Under the pieces are notes generated by a model that had not been told where the DNA came from, did no database searches, and saw only the letters and a list, made by a program, of their open reading frames with translations. This document shows, one piece after another, positions 27,504 through 36,523 of a stretch of 64,000 bases of DNA; positions within the stretch are counted from its first letter, which is position 1, and the number at the start of each line of letters is the position of its first letter. The position numbers and the translations under genes are program-made. This DNA is from Pseudomonadota bacterium (lineage in GTDB: Bacteria > Desulfobacterota > Desulfobulbia > Desulfobulbales > Desulfocapsaceae): positions 124,001 to 188,000 of the forward strand of contig JAEYNP010000139.1 in NCBI GenBank assembly GCA_023412495.1, written 5' to 3'.

Positions 27504-29549
27504 ATGAAATCATTCATGAATACCCCATCCAGACTTGACAAACCTGAAACAACCGGAAACCGGCCTGAAGATTGCTGTGACAATCTGCGGCAGCATTACC
27601 GCAATTGCCCCTTCGCCTATCAGTCTCTGGATATCGGCGGGAATCTCATCGAGGTCAACCGGGCCTGGCTCGATTTGTTCGGGTACACCCGAGAAGAAAT
27701 TATCGGCAAGCCATTCGCCGAAATCCTGCTTCCGGATTGGCAGGAGCTTTTTCGAAAAAATTTCGAGTTGATCGGACTCGTCGCCGAAACCGCCGAAGGC
27801 GAGTTGCGTGCGTTGCGGCAGGACGGCGCGGATATCTCCATCTCCTATCACGGGTGGAAGGTAGGCGGGTCAGAGATTGCGACGCATTGGTTCATTCGGG
27901 ACACAACCCGCAGAAAGAGGCCCGAAGAACGACTCGAGGCGAAACTCGATCAGCAGGAACAGGATAAGCATATCAGGGCATTTTCCGGCGATCAACTTCT
28001 CGATAACCTCGCCCGCCTGGTGCCGGGTGTCATCTATCAGTATCGCCTTTATCCCGATGGCCGCTCGGCCTTTCCCTATTCGAGCCCAGGCATGAACCTC
28101 ATCTATGAGGTAAAGCCCGAGGAAGTCCGCGAGGATGCCACCCCGGTTTTCGGTCGGCTCCATCCCGAAGACCATGACCGGGTTGCCGAAGCCATTTTTG
28201 CCTCTGCCAACACCCTGGAAACCTTCTACTGCGAGTTCAGGGTCATTCTGCCGCGGCAAGGACTGCGCTGGAGGTGGTCCCAGGCCCAACCGCAGCGGAC
28301 GGAGGATGGCGGTACGCTCTGGCACGGCATCATCCTAGATGTCACCGAACGCAAGCAAGCCGAAGAAGAACGAAAAAGGCTGACCGACCAGCTGCAGCAG
28401 GCCCAGAAGATGGAGGCCATAGGCACGCTGGCGGGAGGGATTGCCCACGACTTCAACAATATCCTCAGCGCCATCCTGGGGTATGCCGAACTGGCACACG
28501 ACCAAAGTCCGGCGGGTTCTCATCTGGCCGACGACATCGAGCAAATCCTCAAGGCAGGCAATCGGGCCAAGGAACTGGTCAGTCAAATTCTCGCCTTCAG
28601 CCGACGGGGCAAGTCGGACCTGATCGTCCTGAAGCCGGTATCGATCATCAAGGAAGCCGTGAAGCTGCTGAGAGCCTCCCTGCCGACGACCATTTCCATC
28701 AAGGAGGAAATCGATCAGGAGGCCGGTGCCATTCTGGCCGATCCTAGTCACATCCATCAGATCCTGATGAATCTCTGCACCAACGCCTTCCATGCCATGG
28801 AGATGAATGGAGGGACCCTCACTGTCTCGCTGCAGAACGTGACAGTGTCCGACGCGAATCAGGGCAAGCGGCTGCAGGTAAGACCCGGCGAATACCTGCA
28901 GCTGTCCGTCCGGGATACGGGAGAAGGGATCTCCCCGGCTATCAGGGAGAAGATCTTCGACCCCTACTTCACCACCAAGGAAGTCGGCAAGGGGACCGGC
29001 ATGGGACTGGCCATGGTCCACGGCATCGTCAAGAGTTACGGCGGTTTCATTACCTATGACAGCCGTCTCGGCGAAGGAACTGTTTTCCATGTTGGTTTGC
29101 CCGCGGTCAGGGACCTGCCTCCGGAAGAGAGTGAAGCAAGCGAGCCCGTTTCGGCCGGCAAGGGACACATTCTCTTCATCGACGACGAGAAAATGCTGGC
29201 CAAGATGGGCAAGTCCATGCTCGAACGGCTGGGCTACCGGGTGACGGCCAGAACAAACAGTTTGGAAGCCCTCAATGATTTTCTCGATGACCCGGACAGG
29301 TTCGATCTGGTCGTGACCGATCAGACCATGCCGGGGATGACCGGCGCGGATCTGGCCCGGCGCATGCTGCGGCTTCGTCCGGAGATGCCGATCATCCTGT
29401 GCACGGGCTACAGCAACCTTATCACCGAAGACAAGGCGAAATCGATCGGAATTAAAGGCTTTGCCACTAAACCTCTGTCCATGAAAAGCCTTACGGCTCT
29501 CATCCGAAGGGTCCTCGATGAAAAAACGCCCCATCCGCCGAAAGGATGA
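27504..29549 (+). CDS. Cytoplasmic PAS-PAS hybrid histidine kinase
   Basis: A 681-aa protein without membrane segments: PAS (about 40-130), PAS_3-like (about 170-280), HisKA with the acceptor in GGIAHDFNN (about residue 317), HATPase_c (NLCTNAF; DTGEGI; GKGTGMGLAMVHG) and a receiver with DLVVTDQTMPGM. The kinase and receiver modules are very similar to those of the haem-sensor kinase at 5028-7286, which indicates a duplicated signalling core with exchanged sensors. The ATG at 27504 has only a weak A-rich upstream region. It is coupled to a GNAT gene by a four-base overlap zone. Confidence 0.92.
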   Translation: MKSFMNTPSRLDKPETTGNRPEDCCDNLRQHYRNCPFAYQSLDIGGNLIEVNRAWLDLFGYTREEIIGKPFAEILLPDWQELFRKNFELIGLVAETAEGELRALRQDGADISISYHGWKVGGSEIATHWFIRDTTRRKRPEERLEAKLDQQEQDKHIRAFSGDQLLDNLARLVPGVIYQYRLYPDGRSAFPYSSPGMNLIYEVKPEEVREDATPVFGRLHPEDHDRVAEAIFASANTLETFYCEFRVILPRQGLRWRWSQAQPQRTEDGGTLWHGIILDVTERKQAEEERKRLTDQLQQAQKMEAIGTLAGGIAHDFNNILSAILGYAELAHDQSPAGSHLADDIEQILKAGNRAKELVSQILAFSRRGKSDLIVLKPVSIIKEAVKLLRASLPTTISIKEEIDQEAGAILADPSHIHQILMNLCTNAFHAMEMNGGTLTVSLQNVTVSDANQGKRLQVRPGEYLQLSVRDTGEGISPAIREKIFDPYFTTKEVGKGTGMGLAMVHGIVKSYGGFITYDSRLGEGTVFHVGLPAVRDLPPEESEASEPVSAGKGHILFIDDEKMLAKMGKSMLERLGYRVTARTNSLEALNDFLDDPDRFDLVVTDQTMPGMTGADLARRMLRLRPEMPIILCTGYSNLITEDKAKSIGIKGFATKPLSMKSLTALIRRVLDEKTPHPPKG

Positions 29550-29551
29550 CT

Positions 29552-30055
29552 ATGACGACTATTACCCGGGAACGGCCGGACAGTGACGATGCCAGGACAC
29601 TGATCGCGGAACTCGATGCCTACCTCGCCCCACTCTACCCGCAGCAGAGCCAGCATGGGTTGAGCGTGGCCGCGCTGATTGCCGAAAATGTGCATTTTTT
29701 CGTGCTCCGCCGCGAGAACAGTGCTGCCGGCTGCGGTGGTGTCAAATTCTACGGCAGGGAATATGCCGAGATAAAGCGCATGTACGTGCGAACATCCTTC
29801 CGGGGCCAAGGCCTGGGGAAGCGTTTGTTGAACTATCTGGAGACCTTTGCTTCCGGCGAAGGAATCCCTATCATTCGTCTGGAGACCGGCATTCTGCAGC
29901 CGGAAGCTCAACGGCTGTACGAATCCCTGGGTTACCGCAGCAGATCCCCCTTCGCCAATTATGGGGAAGATCCCCTCAGCCTCTTCTATGAAAAAGATCT
30001 CCAAGGGAACTATCCAGCCCTTCTGGATAATGATTCAACTTCCACAAAGACATGA
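29552..30055 (+). CDS. GNAT-family N-acetyltransferase
   Basis: A 167-aa GNAT protein with acetyl-CoA-binding motif A (RMYVRTSFRGQGLGKRLL) and a B-motif region (GYRSRSPFANY). The substrate is unknown. Two in-frame ATGs are close together: 29546 overlaps the kinase stop, 29552 has AAAGGA at good spacing, and I chose the latter. Its end overlaps the next gene by four bases, so kinase, acetyltransferase and the 172-aa protein form one operon. Confidence 0.85.
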   Translation: MTTITRERPDSDDARTLIAELDAYLAPLYPQQSQHGLSVAALIAENVHFFVLRRENSAAGCGGVKFYGREYAEIKRMYVRTSFRGQGLGKRLLNYLETFASGEGIPIIRLETGILQPEAQRLYESLGYRSRSPFANYGEDPLSLFYEKDLQGNYPALLDNDSTSTKT

Positions 30056-30570
30056 GCCGCAACCGCCGCGAACAGCGCATCGTCGTCGACGACCTGATGC
30101 AGCAAGGGTACGTTTACTTCCTCTCGGAGCCCGTCGGCAAAAACTTCCATCCGGACTTTCGCCCGGAACTCTCACCCCGTGAGATGCTCGAGCTGGGCGT
30201 CTTCGGCGGCAAATACATGACGGACTGCCTTAACGAATTTCCCGCTGAATGGTTTGAAAGGGCCCTGCTATGCCCCACCCACCACGACCCGGAGCTGAAT
30301 TTTTTCGGCGTGAACGCCTCCCAGCCGCTGGCCGTATGGCGGAGAAAAGGGTGGATTTATCACGAGGACCCGCGCGGCTGGTTTCAGTGGTACTGCCGCT
30401 ACTATCTTGGCCGCCGCTGCCCCGACGACGAGCGGCAGATCAAAAGGTGGCGCGCCATGCGCCGCCATATCGCCCAGATCGTCAGGAACTGCCATAAAGG
30501 CGACCTGGATTGCCGTCGGAGACAACGTCAGGCCCTGCTCCATTGGGCCTACGACTCCCGCAGGTTCTGA
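30052..30570 (+). CDS. Conserved hypothetical protein (172 aa)
   Basis: A 172-aa basic protein with many aromatic residues, for example GVFGGKYMTDCLNEFP, ASQPLAVWRRKGW and PRGWFQWYCRYYLGRR. I recognise the style of a conserved hypothetical family but know no function. There are no membrane segments, signal peptide or nucleotide-binding motif. The C-terminal half is rich in Arg, so nucleic acid contact is possible but unproven. Its ATG overlaps the GNAT stop (ATGA). Confidence 0.8.
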   Translation: MSRNRREQRIVVDDLMQQGYVYFLSEPVGKNFHPDFRPELSPREMLELGVFGGKYMTDCLNEFPAEWFERALLCPTHHDPELNFFGVNASQPLAVWRRKGWIYHEDPRGWFQWYCRYYLGRRCPDDERQIKRWRAMRRHIAQIVRNCHKGDLDCRRRQRQALLHWAYDSRRF

Positions 30571-30650
30571 CGCCAGTTTCGAAATTGTTTTTAGAATGCT
30601 CCTTGTACCAACCGTGGCGTGGGAGCAAACTTTTCCAAAGACCAATCCAC

Positions 30651-31094
30651 TTACAGCCGGCCTGCCTGAGCCATTGAGAAACCCGCCCCCCTTTGGACCC
30701 GTTCGAGCATCTCCTGGGCTTCGACGCAGAGCGTGGCGAAGGGCTGGATCTCGAGACGGCGGAGCCCGATCTTCTCCCCCGTTATTTCGCAGTATCCGTA
30801 GCTGCCGTCCTTGATTCGGCCAAGGGCTTTCTCGATCATGCTGATCCGGCTCCTGTGTCGCTTCAGCTCCTCGAGTTCTATGTGGATCTCGGCATGCGCC
30901 GAGGCGACGTCGTACGGATCCGGAACGCCGAGGCCGTTTTCCTTGAGCTCGTTTTTCGCAGAAGCCGAGGTATCGAGCAGCTTCATCAGCAGGTTGCGCA
31001 GTTTTCCCTCAAAGTAGGCCAGCTGGGCGGGGTTCATGTATTCGTCTATTCCCCCGGTATATGGCCCGAGATTTCCGGCAATTTCCGTTTGCAT
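30651..31094 (-). CDS. DksA/TraR-family protein with reduced zinc site (DksA2-like)
   Basis: A 147-aa DksA-like protein. The coiled-coil tip motif DPYDVA (the DxxDxA of DksA) is intact, so it should act in the RNA polymerase secondary channel. The globular domain keeps only two of the four zinc cysteines: CEIT in place of CxxC and CVEA in place of CxxC (17 residues between the pairs, as in DksA). This CxxT/CxxA pattern is what is reported for zinc-independent DksA2 paralogues. GGAGGT lies directly against ATG 31100, so ATG 31094, six bases further, is the real start. A 41-bp repeat separates it from the Lgt-like gene upstream. Confidence 0.88.
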   Translation of the reverse strand: MQTEIAGNLGPYTGGIDEYMNPAQLAYFEGKLRNLLMKLLDTSASAKNELKENGLGVPDPYDVASAHAEIHIELEELKRHRSRISMIEKALGRIKDGSYGYCEITGEKIGLRRLEIQPFATLCVEAQEMLERVQRGAGFSMAQAGRL

Positions 31095-31159
31095 AGTCAT
31101 ACCTCCAATAAAAAGAAAAGAGGGATACTTCTATATTTTCAAGCAGAACTCATATGTGT

Positions 31160-31200
31160 GATAAAGCCCTAAAAGTGCTCCAACCCGTGGAGATGGACTC
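31160..31200 (+). repeat. Dispersed 41-bp element, copy 2
   Basis: GATAAAGCCCTAAAAGTGC, then TCCAACCCGTGGAGATGGACTC. It is flanked by the 12-bp direct repeat ACTCATATGTGT (31148-31159 and 31197-31208), which looks like an insertion scar. The right repeat includes the stop codon of the Lgt-like gene. Confidence 0.75.
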
Positions 31201-32248
31201 ATATGTGTTTTCTGACCAGATCGAAGGAAACGCTCGCGGTGGTCACCGTGCTGCGCCCGAAGACCAGGAAGGAGACCGCCCAGACCAACTGGAGGGTGAG
31301 GATGAGCGCAGGATTCCATAATTTGTCGAGGCCGTTGACGATTTCCGGCTCAATATAGTGAGGCGCGGGGATGCAGAACGTCACGACGAGCATGTACAGG
31401 GTGCTGATCATGCCCATTTTCTGATAAGCCGAGATTCTGCCGAAGCCGCGGAAGTCGGCGCGAAGCGTCTCGGAGAAAATGCGCCAGAGCTGGGTCAGAA
31501 TGACAGTCAGGAGCAGAGCTTCTGTGAAGCAGCCGAAGAGAAAAAGAAAAGCCCCTGCCAGCGCCCCGCCGGTATACACCACGCAGGTAACAGCCTGGAT
31601 GGGAATAAGTCGCTCACCAAGGAGCCGACCCTCATAGGCCACCTTTTTAGTCGCGCCGTGGAAGATGAAGTTTTTCCTGGCGAAGAATTTTTGCAGCAGC
31701 GGATGACAGTCCTTGAGAGGCTTGCCGTAACAGCAGCCGAAACTGATGCAACCGAGCCGGCCAAGTCCCTCGCCCAGGGTGTACGCTATTGACATTGCGG
31801 CAAGAACGGGGATGATCGGCAGAAAACTCCCCTGATCGGCCAGCAGGCTTTCCACTCCCATGACCACCCACGGCGCGATGAGGATCCCGAGGAACGAGGC
31901 CCCGCCGATGGTGAAGGTGTGGCGCTTCTTTTCCACGACCATCGCAATCAACCTGGCTGCGGGAATGCAGCAGGAGAGGATGGCCAGAACTATCAGCAGC
32001 CCCCCGTAAATCGAAGCGTACATAGACGCCAGCAGGGAAATGAACAGGATGATGGCGAGGAGTTGTCCGGTGGCGATAAAAAAACCGTAATAGGTGAGGT
32101 TGGTCCCCTGCCAGAGTTGCCCGTCTTTTCGCCTCGGCACCACCGCCAGCATCTGCCAGCGTTCACCGGGAAGATGGGTGAAGCCCCATTTGAGAAACCA
32201 GGCCAGGATAACGCCCAGAGCGAACACAAAGAAACCGTCGATAAACAT
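31199..32248 (-). CDS. Prolipoprotein diacylglyceryl transferase-like membrane protein
   Basis: A 349-aa polytopic membrane protein with about seven hydrophobic segments. GEGLGRLGCISFGCCYGKP and RADFRGFGRISAYQKMGM resemble the Lgt signature region and its downstream Arg loop. Lgt transfers diacylglycerol from phosphatidylglycerol to lipobox cysteines. This protein is longer and more divergent than housekeeping Lgt (GRWGNFIN type), so a different acceptor is possible. GGAGG precedes the ATG. The PSD-like gene ends 13 bases upstream, so they are co-transcribed. Confidence 0.72.
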   Translation of the reverse strand: MFIDGFFVFALGVILAWFLKWGFTHLPGERWQMLAVVPRRKDGQLWQGTNLTYYGFFIATGQLLAIILFISLLASMYASIYGGLLIVLAILSCCIPAARLIAMVVEKKRHTFTIGGASFLGILIAPWVVMGVESLLADQGSFLPIIPVLAAMSIAYTLGEGLGRLGCISFGCCYGKPLKDCHPLLQKFFARKNFIFHGATKKVAYEGRLLGERLIPIQAVTCVVYTGGALAGAFLFLFGCFTEALLLTVILTQLWRIFSETLRADFRGFGRISAYQKMGMISTLYMLVVTFCIPAPHYIEPEIVNGLDKLWNPALILTLQLVWAVSFLVFGRSTVTTASVSFDLVRKHI

Positions 32249-32261
32249 TTTTCTTCCTCCG

Positions 32262-33281
32262 TTAATTTACACATACGCAACGCATGGGTATCGCGATCTC
32301 TGAACGCACCCGGACATCCGTCTCGACACGCGATCGACCGCATAGCCCTGAAAATCTGCTCCGCACATCCCGACGTCTGGAGTTTTCGGCCAGATCACTG
32401 GAAAAACAGACCCGGCCCGGCTCGAACAAGAGGATCACCGTGGAACTGCCGGGCCGGAACAGGCTCTTCGGACAACCCCGCCTCACGAACATTCCCGGTT
32501 CGACATGACGGGGCCGATCGTAACGTTCTTCACTGTAGGCCTGGACGATATCGCCGATCATCAGGGCCACGATCTCGATCATCGCCACATATCCAACCTG
32601 CGAACCGGAGGGTACATCGGTATCGATGATCGTCACTATCCTCCTGTTTATTGAGGCAAGCGAGGCGATGGCGATGCAGGCCGAGGGATTGCAGGAGTGG
32701 TGCCTGCCGTCGAGTCCGTAGAAATCGACCACCCGGCCGCTCACCGGCAGGTGGTTGTAGTGGTATTTGTCCGGGGTGAGACGGAAGACGGCGAAATCCG
32801 CGCCCAAAAACCTTTTTCGCCAGGGGCCGGACGGGCCCAGGAGCTCGGCCAGCTCGAAATACTTCTCCTTGATGAAAAACGAGGAGGTTTCTGCCAGGCT
32901 GCCGAGCAACAAACGCGAATCGGCCGGGGCGACAATGCTTTCAGGATTATCGTTCATCGCCCGGGTCTCCCAGTAACGGATCTGCCGCTCGAAGACCTTC
33001 CGTCGGGAATCGTAATACGAAAGTGGCTCGACACATTCCCGATAGTCGGCACCTATGACGTCAAAAAGCTCTCTGCCCCTCTGCCTGCCGGGCATGTCGT
33101 AACGGCAGAACGCCAGAAGGCGCGACATCCGCGCCGAGGTCAACGTTCTGAACATGACCGGCGCGCTCTCCCTCAGCCGGTGATAGAGCAAATGCACGGC
33201 CGTATCGCCAATTAGCCGCTCGGTCATTATTTCTTGCGAATCCCGGTCGATGTATTGATGGACTACGGGTCGATCGATCAT
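32262..33281 (-). CDS. Phosphatidylserine decarboxylase-like protein
   Basis: A 339-aa PSD-family protein. It has PADSRLL, FRLTPDKYHYNHLPVSG (metal or substrate His region), NPSA and MIGDIVQAY. The self-cleavage site is PGSSTVILL, a Gly-Ser-Ser-Thr version of the usual LGST, followed by LFEPGRV. Cleavage would create the pyruvoyl group. The ~50-residue Arg-rich tail after it is unusual. PSDs make phosphatidylethanolamine at the membrane. The start at 33281 lies five bases after the stop of the 780-aa gene, with GGAGG within that gene's end; an overlapping GTG at 33293 is less likely. Confidence 0.78.
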   Translation of the reverse strand: MIDRPVVHQYIDRDSQEIMTERLIGDTAVHLLYHRLRESAPVMFRTLTSARMSRLLAFCRYDMPGRQRGRELFDVIGADYRECVEPLSYYDSRRKVFERQIRYWETRAMNDNPESIVAPADSRLLLGSLAETSSFFIKEKYFELAELLGPSGPWRKRFLGADFAVFRLTPDKYHYNHLPVSGRVVDFYGLDGRHHSCNPSACIAIASLASINRRIVTIIDTDVPSGSQVGYVAMIEIVALMIGDIVQAYSEERYDRPRHVEPGMFVRRGCPKSLFRPGSSTVILLFEPGRVCFSSDLAENSRRRDVRSRFSGLCGRSRVETDVRVRSEIAIPMRCVCVN

Positions 33282-33286
33282 TGCCG

Positions 33287-35629
33287 TTAGCACCTCCCTC
33301 TTTCGTCGTGGACGACGGCGAGGATGATCCGGATGAATTGGGCCAGGACCCCGGTGTCCGCGTTCTCCGTCAAGATTGCATGCCGATGCAGTTCGACGTA
33401 GGCGTCTGCCGACCGTCCTCCGGTTTCGGCCATCATGATGTTCTCCAGATGGGGATCGTGGGACTGCTGCAGACGCCGGCAGTCAGCGAGGAGGGTCGAG
33501 AAGCCTTCGTCCATGTATCTTTTTCTGAGGGTCGAGCGATAATAACGTTCCACCCCGTCGTTGAAGACCGCCGCGGGCGCCCGGGAGGGGGCCTTCGCCC
33601 CGATTTCCTTCTGCACCTCGGCCACGATCCCGGCAAAGGCGGAGGCCCCGGAGAGTCTTTGCCGAAGGCTTTCGAGACGCCCTCGCAGGCTGCCGCCCTC
33701 GATCAGGTCCGCCCCGTCTTTCTCCAGAAGCTTTATCAGAGCCAGATTGTAGTCCCTGCGCTCGACCCTGATATAGCCCTGGTAACGCCTGCTCGCGCGC
33801 TGTGACGGTATGTCGGCGAGGATCGTCCGCAGCAATTTGTTGGCTGTGTTTTCTCGCACATAAAAGGTGGGTATTCCGATGGCGCTGCCGAAGAAGATCT
33901 GCCGCCGCTCGCTTTCGATGAAGGGCTGATCGGGAATATCATGGTGGTGGATCTTGCCCTCGAGGACATACCGGCAGGCGACCGCGGTGACGAGGTTCTG
34001 CATATCCACCGCCTCCGCCATGTCTTGATGGAGGCTGTGAAAAAGCGAATAACTGCGGCCTTCGAAGCCGGCATAGCCCGCAGTCGCCCAGATGCGCTGG
34101 CGGTAAGGCAGGTAGATGGACATGCGGGCATCAAAGACCCCCATCTCGGCGAGATCGGCCTTGAGCCGCTCATGGTTGCCGATCATTCCGTTGAGACCCG
34201 GGCTGGTCTCGGTGGACAGCAAAGTGACCAGATAGTCGATGAGACGGAAATCGGGGATGAGATCGCCATTGAGGGAGAGGATCTTCGCCAGCCTGCTGTC
34301 CAGCCAGCGCGGGCCAAAGGGGGTGACGGTCCTGCCGAAGAACCTGTTGCCGGCCTTTTTCTGCCATCTCCGCCAGATCATCCGGAGGTGGGTGTAATCG
34401 AGTTCATGGGGCAGAAAACCCAGAACCCGCTCGGGATGGAAATCGGCGAAGTCGATGCGACATGGGGCGGCGCTGTAGGTGCCGACGAAGAGCGGCAGGA
34501 AATGCTCGACGATCTTGATCACCAGATCCCCGAGATACTTCTCGACGGCGGGCGAAAAGGAGGATCCCTGCTCTGCCGCGAGCGTGGTGAGCGCGCGGCT
34601 GCCGAGGGAGACGTGGGTTCCGTTGTTGGCCAGACAGGTCGTCGAGGTATTGGGCAGCACCACCAGGTCGTTGTTTATGATCCCGGCATCCTGCAGCTTG
34701 CCGATGGTGTTCAGCTGGCTTCGGGAGAGAGTCTTGTGGCAGAGCTCCATGTAGCGATGCTTCTCTTCTCCCCTGTCCCAGCCGGAGAGACACGGGCTGA
34801 CGAACAGCCGGCGATAGAAATCGTCCGGCACCAGAGCGTTGAGCAGCTTCTGCCGGGACGGGGCGTGGGGCGCCGAATAGAGCAGACATTTCTGCCCTGA
34901 GGCCTCCAGTTCGAAGTTCTTGTTGGCGTATTGGACCAGCAGCTGGCCGAAAAGCAGGGTCCTGGCCGACTCGGCGGCAGCCAGGTCGCCAACCCGCCCG
35001 CTCGTGGCCCGGGGAATGGTGAAACTGAGGATTTCCGGCGAGGTGTTGTCGCTCAGGAGGTTGTCCATGAGACTCGTGCCGGTAGCAAAAAGATCCGGCG
35101 ACAGCAGTGCGTCGCTGCTAATTGCGTTGGCCAGGGACAGCTTCAGCAGGTAGCTGACGGGCAAACGCAGGTACTCCCGCCCCTTGTGCAGACATCGGAA
35201 GCGGTGAATGTCTCCCCTTGGCCGGGACTCGGGATTCTTTTTGTCGGCGAGAAGGTCGCGGCCGAGCACCCTTCGGCCGAAGTCAGTCAGCCGCTCCTCC
35301 GCAAACCTGACCCAGCTGTTTTCCCAGACGCGGGAATCGCTGCCGGCGAGAAATTCCTGCAACAGGTCGAGGCGCTCCGGCGGCAGGTCACCCCGGGCGG
35401 TGCGCTTCACCAGATTCTTATAGTAGGTGGAGGCACAGACGGCGAGAGCCAGGTCGACATCCTCCGGGTCGCCCTCGACCGCCACCTGCAGTTCGTATTC
35501 CATGCCGACGCTGGTGTCGCCGCCGGCGAAAGGAATTAGGCCCTCGTCGGCGAGATGGCTGGATAGTTGCCGCAGCTCCCGGGCTGCGCTTTCCTGAAAC
35601 CTTTGCGGTATTTTCATGTAGGTGTTCAT
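33287..35629 (-). CDS. Unknown 780-aa protein heading the PSD-like/Lgt-like operon
   Basis: I do not recognise this protein. It is 780 aa, soluble by appearance, without signal peptide or membrane segments. Near the N-terminus it has GMEYELQVAV (Glu44 and Glu46), which resembles the metal-binding ExE strand of the glutamate-cysteine ligase/glutamine synthetase superfamily. A later NNGTHVSLG (His about 339) is also reminiscent of that fold. CRIDFADFHPERVLGFLPHELDY and GYAGFEGRSYSLFHSLH are distinctive stretches. A carboxylate-amine ligase role is a hypothesis only. The ATG at 35629 was preferred to a TTG at 35650; ATG 35617 is also possible. It is translated five bases before the PSD-like gene. 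Confidence 0.75.
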   Translation of the reverse strand: MNTYMKIPQRFQESAARELRQLSSHLADEGLIPFAGGDTSVGMEYELQVAVEGDPEDVDLALAVCASTYYKNLVKRTARGDLPPERLDLLQEFLAGSDSRVWENSWVRFAEERLTDFGRRVLGRDLLADKKNPESRPRGDIHRFRCLHKGREYLRLPVSYLLKLSLANAISSDALLSPDLFATGTSLMDNLLSDNTSPEILSFTIPRATSGRVGDLAAAESARTLLFGQLLVQYANKNFELEASGQKCLLYSAPHAPSRQKLLNALVPDDFYRRLFVSPCLSGWDRGEEKHRYMELCHKTLSRSQLNTIGKLQDAGIINNDLVVLPNTSTTCLANNGTHVSLGSRALTTLAAEQGSSFSPAVEKYLGDLVIKIVEHFLPLFVGTYSAAPCRIDFADFHPERVLGFLPHELDYTHLRMIWRRWQKKAGNRFFGRTVTPFGPRWLDSRLAKILSLNGDLIPDFRLIDYLVTLLSTETSPGLNGMIGNHERLKADLAEMGVFDARMSIYLPYRQRIWATAGYAGFEGRSYSLFHSLHQDMAEAVDMQNLVTAVACRYVLEGKIHHHDIPDQPFIESERRQIFFGSAIGIPTFYVRENTANKLLRTILADIPSQRASRRYQGYIRVERRDYNLALIKLLEKDGADLIEGGSLRGRLESLRQRLSGASAFAGIVAEVQKEIGAKAPSRAPAAVFNDGVERYYRSTLRKRYMDEGFSTLLADCRRLQQSHDPHLENIMMAETGGRSADAYVELHRHAILTENADTGVLAQFIRIILAVVHDERGRC

Positions 35630-35872
35630 GTAAAGCTTTCTATCTGACAATTATTAGGATGCTGCTAATAAAGCGTAAGGATCAGGTTACTCGTATCAAA
35701 CGCGTAGGAGCTGAAGATGCGACCACGGCAACATCCTCGACAACATTCCTGTCATTGGTTAGTCTTACTGGATACCCGACTTTGCACGGGACCCGTTGAT
35801 GCTGTAAAAAGAAACCGAGTTCAGATCATGGAAAAAGGAGGGAGCCGGGTGAGGCGCTGCCGCAGAAGCTAA

Positions 35873-35899
35873 AAACGACGCAGATGAATTGAGTCGTTT
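35873..35899. other. Small hairpin in the 35630-35929 gap
   Basis: AAACGAC and GTCGTTT pair with a 13-nt loop, 31 bases before the methyltransferase start. The rest of this gap contains a GC-rich stretch (GGAGGGAGCCGGGTGAGGCG) but matches no riboswitch I know. Confidence 0.3.
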
Positions 35900-35929
35900 G
35901 ACGAAACAATACTCCGACCCCGCTGAATC

Positions 35930-36523
35930 ATGGATCCGAAGATTTTAGGAAAAGCCTACGACAGACTCGCCAAGTGGTGGCACGGTCGGATGCACGGCTC
36001 ACAGTACGGCATCCGTCAACTTGAGCGGGCGCTGAATTTTTGCACTCGGACGGGACCGGCCCTCGATGTCGGCTGCGGCGTTGGCGGTCGAATGATAGAG
36101 CTGATACAGCAACGAGGATTCCAGGTAACCGGGATTGACGTTTCAGCAGAAATGATCAGACTCGCGCGGAAGAATCATCCCGGCGGCGATTTCCTGTTCG
36201 CGGATATCTGCACCTGGGACACCGAGCGGAGGTTTGATTTCATCGTGGCCTGGGATTCCATTTTTCATCTGCCTCTGGCCATGCAGGAACCGGTGGTGAA
36301 GAAAATGTGCAGGCTGCTCATGGACGGAGGGGTTCTCCTCTACACCTTCGGCGACGCCGAGGGGGAGCACGACGATGTGATGCGCGGCGAGGTCCTGCAC
36401 TACAGTTCGATCGGAATCCGGGGCAACCTGCGGGTGCTGGCCGAGACCGGCCTCACCTGCAAGCATCTGGAACTTGATCATTGGCCGGAAAAACATGCTT
36501 ATATAATCGGGGTCAAGGTGTAG
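35930..36523 (+). CDS. Class I SAM-dependent methyltransferase
   Basis: A 197-aa methyltransferase. Motif I is ALDVGCGVGGRM, the acidic residue binding ribose is in VTGIDVSAEM, and the post-motif region is FDFIVAWDSIFHLP. The substrate is unknown. It is a single-domain protein and stands alone, with the lipid-type operon divergent on its left and a J-protein convergent on its right. A role in lipid or small-molecule methylation would fit the left neighbour but is not supported by sequence. Confidence 0.85.
   Translation: MDPKILGKAYDRLAKWWHGRMHGSQYGIRQLERALNFCTRTGPALDVGCGVGGRMIELIQQRGFQVTGIDVSAEMIRLARKNHPGGDFLFADICTWDTERRFDFIVAWDSIFHLPLAMQEPVVKKMCRLLMDGGVLLYTFGDAEGEHDDVMRGEVLHYSSIGIRGNLRVLAETGLTCKHLELDHWPEKHAYIIGVKV

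Noticed and set aside
35651..35929. Possible riboswitch upstream of the methyltransferase
   Set aside because: I looked for SAM, SAH, c-di-GMP, glycine and molybdenum-cofactor patterns and found no ordered match, only a small hairpin.
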